Of a DNA stretch of 64,000 nucleotides, positions 61,224 to 64,000 are shown in pieces. Origin of the DNA: Chitinophagaceae bacterium UBA1953. GTDB lineage: Bacteria > Bacteroidota > Bacteroidia > Chitinophagales > Chitinophagaceae. The notes below the pieces were generated by a model, which worked only from the letters and a program-made list of their open reading frames with translations, was not told the DNA's origin and made no database searches. Each line of letters starts with the position of its first letter. The stretch's first letter is position 1. Position numbers and translations under genes: made by a program. The DNA lies in contig DDEN01000024.1 of NCBI GenBank assembly GCA_002336115.1, forward strand, positions 1 to 64,000, given 5' to 3'.

Positions 61224-61838
61224 TTAATCCTGTTGCTGAACAGATTCAATATCATCCGGTAAAAATCCCCATTGATCCAGCAACTCATTAAATGTGGCGT
61301 GATCAAGCCGTTGCTGTTTATAATGCCCGGCATCTGTTTTCTGGCGCAGCGCTTCATAAATACTTACTGCACATGCAACAGAAATGTTGAGAGACTGGAT
61401 GATTCCCATTTGCGGGATTAGAAAATTTCCATCTGCCAATGCTCTTATTTCTTCACTTACACCCGCATGTTCGTTGCCAAAAACAAGTGCCACACTCTCT
61501 GTGAAATTAATATCGTAAAGGCTTACAGCATCACTGCTAAGGTGGGTGGTATAAATTTTTGAATATTTTTTCCTGATGGCTTTAAAGCATTCCTCTACAT
61601 TGGAATACTGGTGAATAGTAAGCCACTTTGCTGCACTTGAAGAACTTCGGGCACCCCATTTTTTATGGCGGGGAATTTTATTGGTCAACACGTAAACCTC
61701 CTGTATGCCTACAGCATCACAGGTACGCATAACGGCTGATATATTGTGCGGATCAAAAACATTTTCAAGCACCACTGTAAGATCGGGCTGACGTTTATGC
61801 AATACGGAAAGCAAACGTTCTCTTCGTTCTGGAGTCAT
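61224..61838 (-). CDS. trmH: tRNA (guanosine-2'-O)-methyltransferase (TrmH/SpoU family)
   Basis: 204 residues from the ATG at 61838. The SPOUT knot fold shows N-terminal LENVFDPHNISAVMRTCDAVG. The C-terminal SAM-binding end is VALVFGNEHAGVSEEIRALA, followed by IPQMGIIQSLNISVACAVS. It modifies G18 of tRNAs, or a related site. It converges with the YihY-type gene. Confidence 0.85.
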   Translation of the reverse strand: MTPERRERLLSVLHKRQPDLTVVLENVFDPHNISAVMRTCDAVGIQEVYVLTNKIPRHKKWGARSSSSAAKWLTIHQYSNVEECFKAIRKKYSKIYTTHLSSDAVSLYDINFTESVALVFGNEHAGVSEEIRALADGNFLIPQMGIIQSLNISVACAVSIYEALRQKTDAGHYKQQRLDHATFNELLDQWGFLPDDIESVQQQD

Positions 61839-61856
61839 AAATTGCAATTAACAATG

Positions 61857-62981
61857 TTACACACGAATATAAATTTTCTTTTTATCCATGATGTAGCCAA
61901 TAAGCCAGCAAAATAACATATAAACAACTGCAAACATCAACGAACCGGTATAAGCACCAAAATGACTGAACACATTTTTATAAATCCAGGGAAATAGAGG
62001 TGTTTTTTTATCAAGATGGATGTAAAACAAAACAGTTACCATTAACTCACTCAGCAGGTAAATAACAAGAGGGTTTTTGCCGAAAACCTCAAAAAAATAC
62101 GTCCATTTCGTTTTTCCCAGAAAATCGATTACATAAATGATTGCTGATATAATGATACAGTCGAGCCCTGTGGTATAAAGTACAAAGGAACTTGTCCATA
62201 ACTTTTTATTGATCGGGAACACCATATCCCAGAAATAAGCCGTTACAACAAGTGTAACACCTGCAAGCAATAATTTGGTCAATACTTCATACGTTTTCCC
62301 TTTTTCCTGTATAAATTTTCCAACCATATAACCAATCACAACGTTTACAACTGCAGGAAATGTGCTTAAAAAACCTTCAGGATCAAAAGCAATTCCCTCA
62401 CCATGATACAAATGTTTATCGCCAAGCAGCCACAGGTCAATCTGCTGGCCAATATTCCCCGTCATTGTAAACTGCTTACCGGCTTCTCCTAAAAACAGCA
62501 ACAACAACCAATAGCCAATCAGGAATATAACACTTATAATTACTGTCACTCTCAATTTCAGAAAATGAATCATTAACGCAGCAATTCCATAACATAAAGC
62601 AATACGTTGCAGCACCCCGAAAACCCTTGTTGTTGATACAGGAAAAGGCAAAATATTCAGTTCTTTATCCAGCTTAAAGAACGGGAACCAATACATCAAA
62701 TACCCAAGCAGAAAAATAATGAGAGTTCGTTTCAATATTTTCGCAACAACATATCCATCCGCTTTAGAAGCCCACTTAAGCATAACAAAGCTCAACGCAT
62801 TTCCAACAGCAAATAAAAAAGAAGGAAAAACCAGATCGGTTGGGGTAAATCCGTGCCATGATGCATGTTCCAAAGGAGCAAATGTTGTAGGCCCGTTACC
62901 CGGTGTGTTTACAATAATCATAAAGCACACTGTCATACCACGAAAAACATCGAGAGCTGTAAAGCGTTGGTTGGTTGCCAT
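61857..62981 (-). CDS. DUF5009/NagX-like membrane acyltransferase
   Basis: 374 residues with about ten membrane helices. The start MATNQRFTALDVFRGMTVCF, then the conserved GFTPTDLVFPSFLFAVGNAL, is the signature of the HGSNAT/NagX-type integral membrane family. The human homologue acetylates glucosamine of heparan in lysosomes; bacterial relatives are linked to sugar uptake or polymer acetylation. The substrate here is unknown. A strong hairpin lies in its leader. Confidence 0.8.
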   Translation of the reverse strand: MATNQRFTALDVFRGMTVCFMIIVNTPGNGPTTFAPLEHASWHGFTPTDLVFPSFLFAVGNALSFVMLKWASKADGYVVAKILKRTLIIFLLGYLMYWFPFFKLDKELNILPFPVSTTRVFGVLQRIALCYGIAALMIHFLKLRVTVIISVIFLIGYWLLLLFLGEAGKQFTMTGNIGQQIDLWLLGDKHLYHGEGIAFDPEGFLSTFPAVVNVVIGYMVGKFIQEKGKTYEVLTKLLLAGVTLVVTAYFWDMVFPINKKLWTSSFVLYTTGLDCIIISAIIYVIDFLGKTKWTYFFEVFGKNPLVIYLLSELMVTVLFYIHLDKKTPLFPWIYKNVFSHFGAYTGSLMFAVVYMLFCWLIGYIMDKKKIYIRV

Positions 62982-63311
62982 TTTTTAATTGAAATAATTT
63001 ATAGTTCACAATCTCTCCCATCTGAATATGTTGTTTGCGTTTGTTTAACCAAAGCAAGCAACATATTCATTAAGAAATTTTTTATTCATCAGGATTATTT
63101 TTCTGCTTTTGAATACTAAGAGATTTTTATCAACTACATCTTTTGTGTAAAGAAAGCAATATAAAGTCCTGTTTAAATGAAGCTACAACAGTTTCTTTAA
63201 TTTCAGGAAGAATAAAAAAGGATATTGAATTCATTTTGAAAACAGGTTTGTTGTCCGGTAAATCAAAACAACTTATATGAACTTATTTTAGGCGAGATAA
63301 ATTTCCCAAAT
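62982..63311. other. Leader region without genes
   Basis: No convincing ORF. It contains the hairpin at 63024-63068; the rest is AT-rich. Confidence 0.5.
63024..63068. promoter_or_regulatory. 15-bp inverted repeat upstream of the NagX-like gene
   Basis: gaatatgttgtttgc and gcaagcaacatattc (14 of 15, one G-T on the RNA) are separated by 15 bases. It sits 43 bases before the start codon, so it would lie in the 5' leader or at the promoter. Confidence 0.4.
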
Positions 63312-63344
63312 AAGAAAGCCTCACTTTTTTAGTGAAGCTTTCTT
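63312..63344 (-). terminator. Likely terminator/hairpin beyond tRNA-Pro
   Basis: aagaaagcctcact and agtgaagctttctt form a 14-bp stem with one mismatch and a T-rich loop. No long T-run follows on either strand, so it may be a processing or termination hairpin. Confidence 0.4.
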
Positions 63345-63351
63345 ATTTCTG

Positions 63352-63425
63352 TCGGGACGACTAGATTCGAACTAGCGACCCCTTGCACCCCATGCAAGTG
63401 CGCTACCGGGCTGCGCTACGTCCCG
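63352..63425 (-). tRNA. tRNA-Pro (anticodon GGG)
   Basis: 74-base cloverleaf: acceptor CGGGACG with CGTCCCG, anticodon stem CTTGC/GCAAG with loop ATGGGGT giving GGG, T-loop TTCGAAT. CCA is not encoded. Confidence 0.95.
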
Positions 63426-63466
63426 AAACCGGAAATTAAAATTCATTGCCGAATTTCAACGGGCTG

Positions 63467-63498
63467 CAAATGTAAGATTTAAATCTATTTGCTACAAA
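63467..63498 (-). promoter_or_regulatory. Promoter of tRNA-Pro
   Basis: On the minus strand TTTG, 20 bases, TACATTTG: both halves match the phylum consensus, 41 bases before the tRNA. Confidence 0.65.
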
Positions 63499-63546
63499 AT
63501 CAATCAAAAAAAACGATCTTAGCAGCGCATTAATCGGAACTCCTTC

Positions 63547-64000
63547 ATGACTATTCTCATCAGGCAGGCGCATATTATCGATCCGGGTTCAGTTTATCAC
63601 TCCACTATTCAGGATGTATTTATTGATAATGGCCGGATTAAACAAATTGGTCAACTTCAAAACATAACAGCCGACCAGGTTATTGAACAACCAAACCTTC
63701 ATCTTTCGCCGGGATGGGTTGATCTGTTTGCTCATTTCTGCGATCCGGGTTTTGAATACAAAGAAACATTGGAAACAGGTATTGCAGCAGCAGCAGCCGG
63801 CGGCTTTACTGAAGTAATGGTTTTGCCCAATACAAATCCAATAGTGGCAGGTAAATCGCAGGTTGAATACATTGTGCAGAAATCGAAAAATGCGGTAGTA
63901 AACATCCATCCGTTGGGTGCTGTAACCAAGCAAACAGAAGGAAAAGAATTAGCAGAAATGTATGATATGCGCACAGCAGGCGCTGTGGCTTTTTCAGATG
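63547..64000 (+). CDS. Dihydroorotase-family protein (partial)
   Basis: The first 151 residues are in the window; the gene continues past its end. The amidohydrolase fold is clear: an opening beta sandwich (TILIRQAHIIDPGSVYHSTI), then WVDLFAHFCDPGFEYKETLE and GFTEVMVLPNTNP. In canonical dihydroorotases the first metal site is DxHxH followed by R-x-P-G. Here it reads DLFAHFCDPG, so the first His and the substrate Arg are replaced (Phe, Cys). It is either a pseudo-enzyme (as PyrC-like partners of aspartate transcarbamoylase elsewhere) or a divergent active form common in this phylum. Confidence 0.8.
   Translation, partial: MTILIRQAHIIDPGSVYHSTIQDVFIDNGRIKQIGQLQNITADQVIEQPNLHLSPGWVDLFAHFCDPGFEYKETLETGIAAAAAGGFTEVMVLPNTNPIVAGKSQVEYIVQKSKNAVVNIHPLGAVTKQTEGKELAEMYDMRTAGAVAFSD

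Overview
The window reads as a chromosomal segment of a Bacteroidetes bacterium, most likely family Chitinophagaceae. This rests on outer-membrane beta-barrel proteins with carboxypeptidase-regulatory domains, a B-type succinate dehydrogenase with a single membrane subunit, Bacteroides-type tra genes, promoters of the TTTG-N19/20-TAnnTTTG type, weak Shine-Dalgarno signals, and several palindromic repeats familiar from this phylum. Family and order are inferred.

Bases 1 to about 9,860 are the right part of an integrated conjugative element. An AbiE-type toxin-antitoxin pair and a PLD-fold nuclease sit on the minus strand. Plus-strand traK, a traL-like gene, traM and traN follow, then two related element proteins, two small ORFs and a large serine recombinase. 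The recombinase ORF runs antisense through a tRNA-Leu(CAG) gene, which marks the probable attachment site.

From 10,055 to 47,942 lies ordinary housekeeping DNA: a lysine/alanine-dehydrogenase-type enzyme, trmN6, tsaD, an ABC permease, prfC, xerD, pyrE, coaD, rpmE2, a YajQ-type gene, an outer-membrane receptor, lgt, a GH125 mannosidase, bacilliredoxin, Hsp20, a GH106-type rhamnosidase, sdhBAC, a transglutaminase/alpha-E/ATP-grasp operon, and the threonine operon thrA-thrB-thrC. An M23 peptidase gene at 20,655-21,272 is cut by one in-frame TAG just before its catalytic HxH.

The threonine operon holds the most interesting biology. Upstream of thrA is an unannotated 25-codon leader peptide with seven consecutive Thr codons then Ile, followed by a hairpin centred on its stop codon. 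This looks like a ribosome-mediated thr attenuator. The genes also carry a 22-bp GC-rich palindromic element in frame four times (thrA twice, thrB, thrC), always encoding (S/T)-P-(S/L)-G-(D/A)-G-G.

Bases 47,943-51,901 are a repeat-rich accessory stretch with two immunity-like orphan genes and a regulatory-domain protein. It also holds a 441-bp array of 21-bp units that reads as leucine heptads but contains in-frame stops. From 51,902 to the end, housekeeping resumes: a second outer-membrane receptor, miaB, a sigma-54 activator, lptE, a repeat-bearing hypothetical, secG, mltG, a YihY-type gene, trmH, an NagX-like membrane protein, tRNA-Pro(GGG), and the start of a dihydroorotase-family gene that lacks canonical metal ligands.
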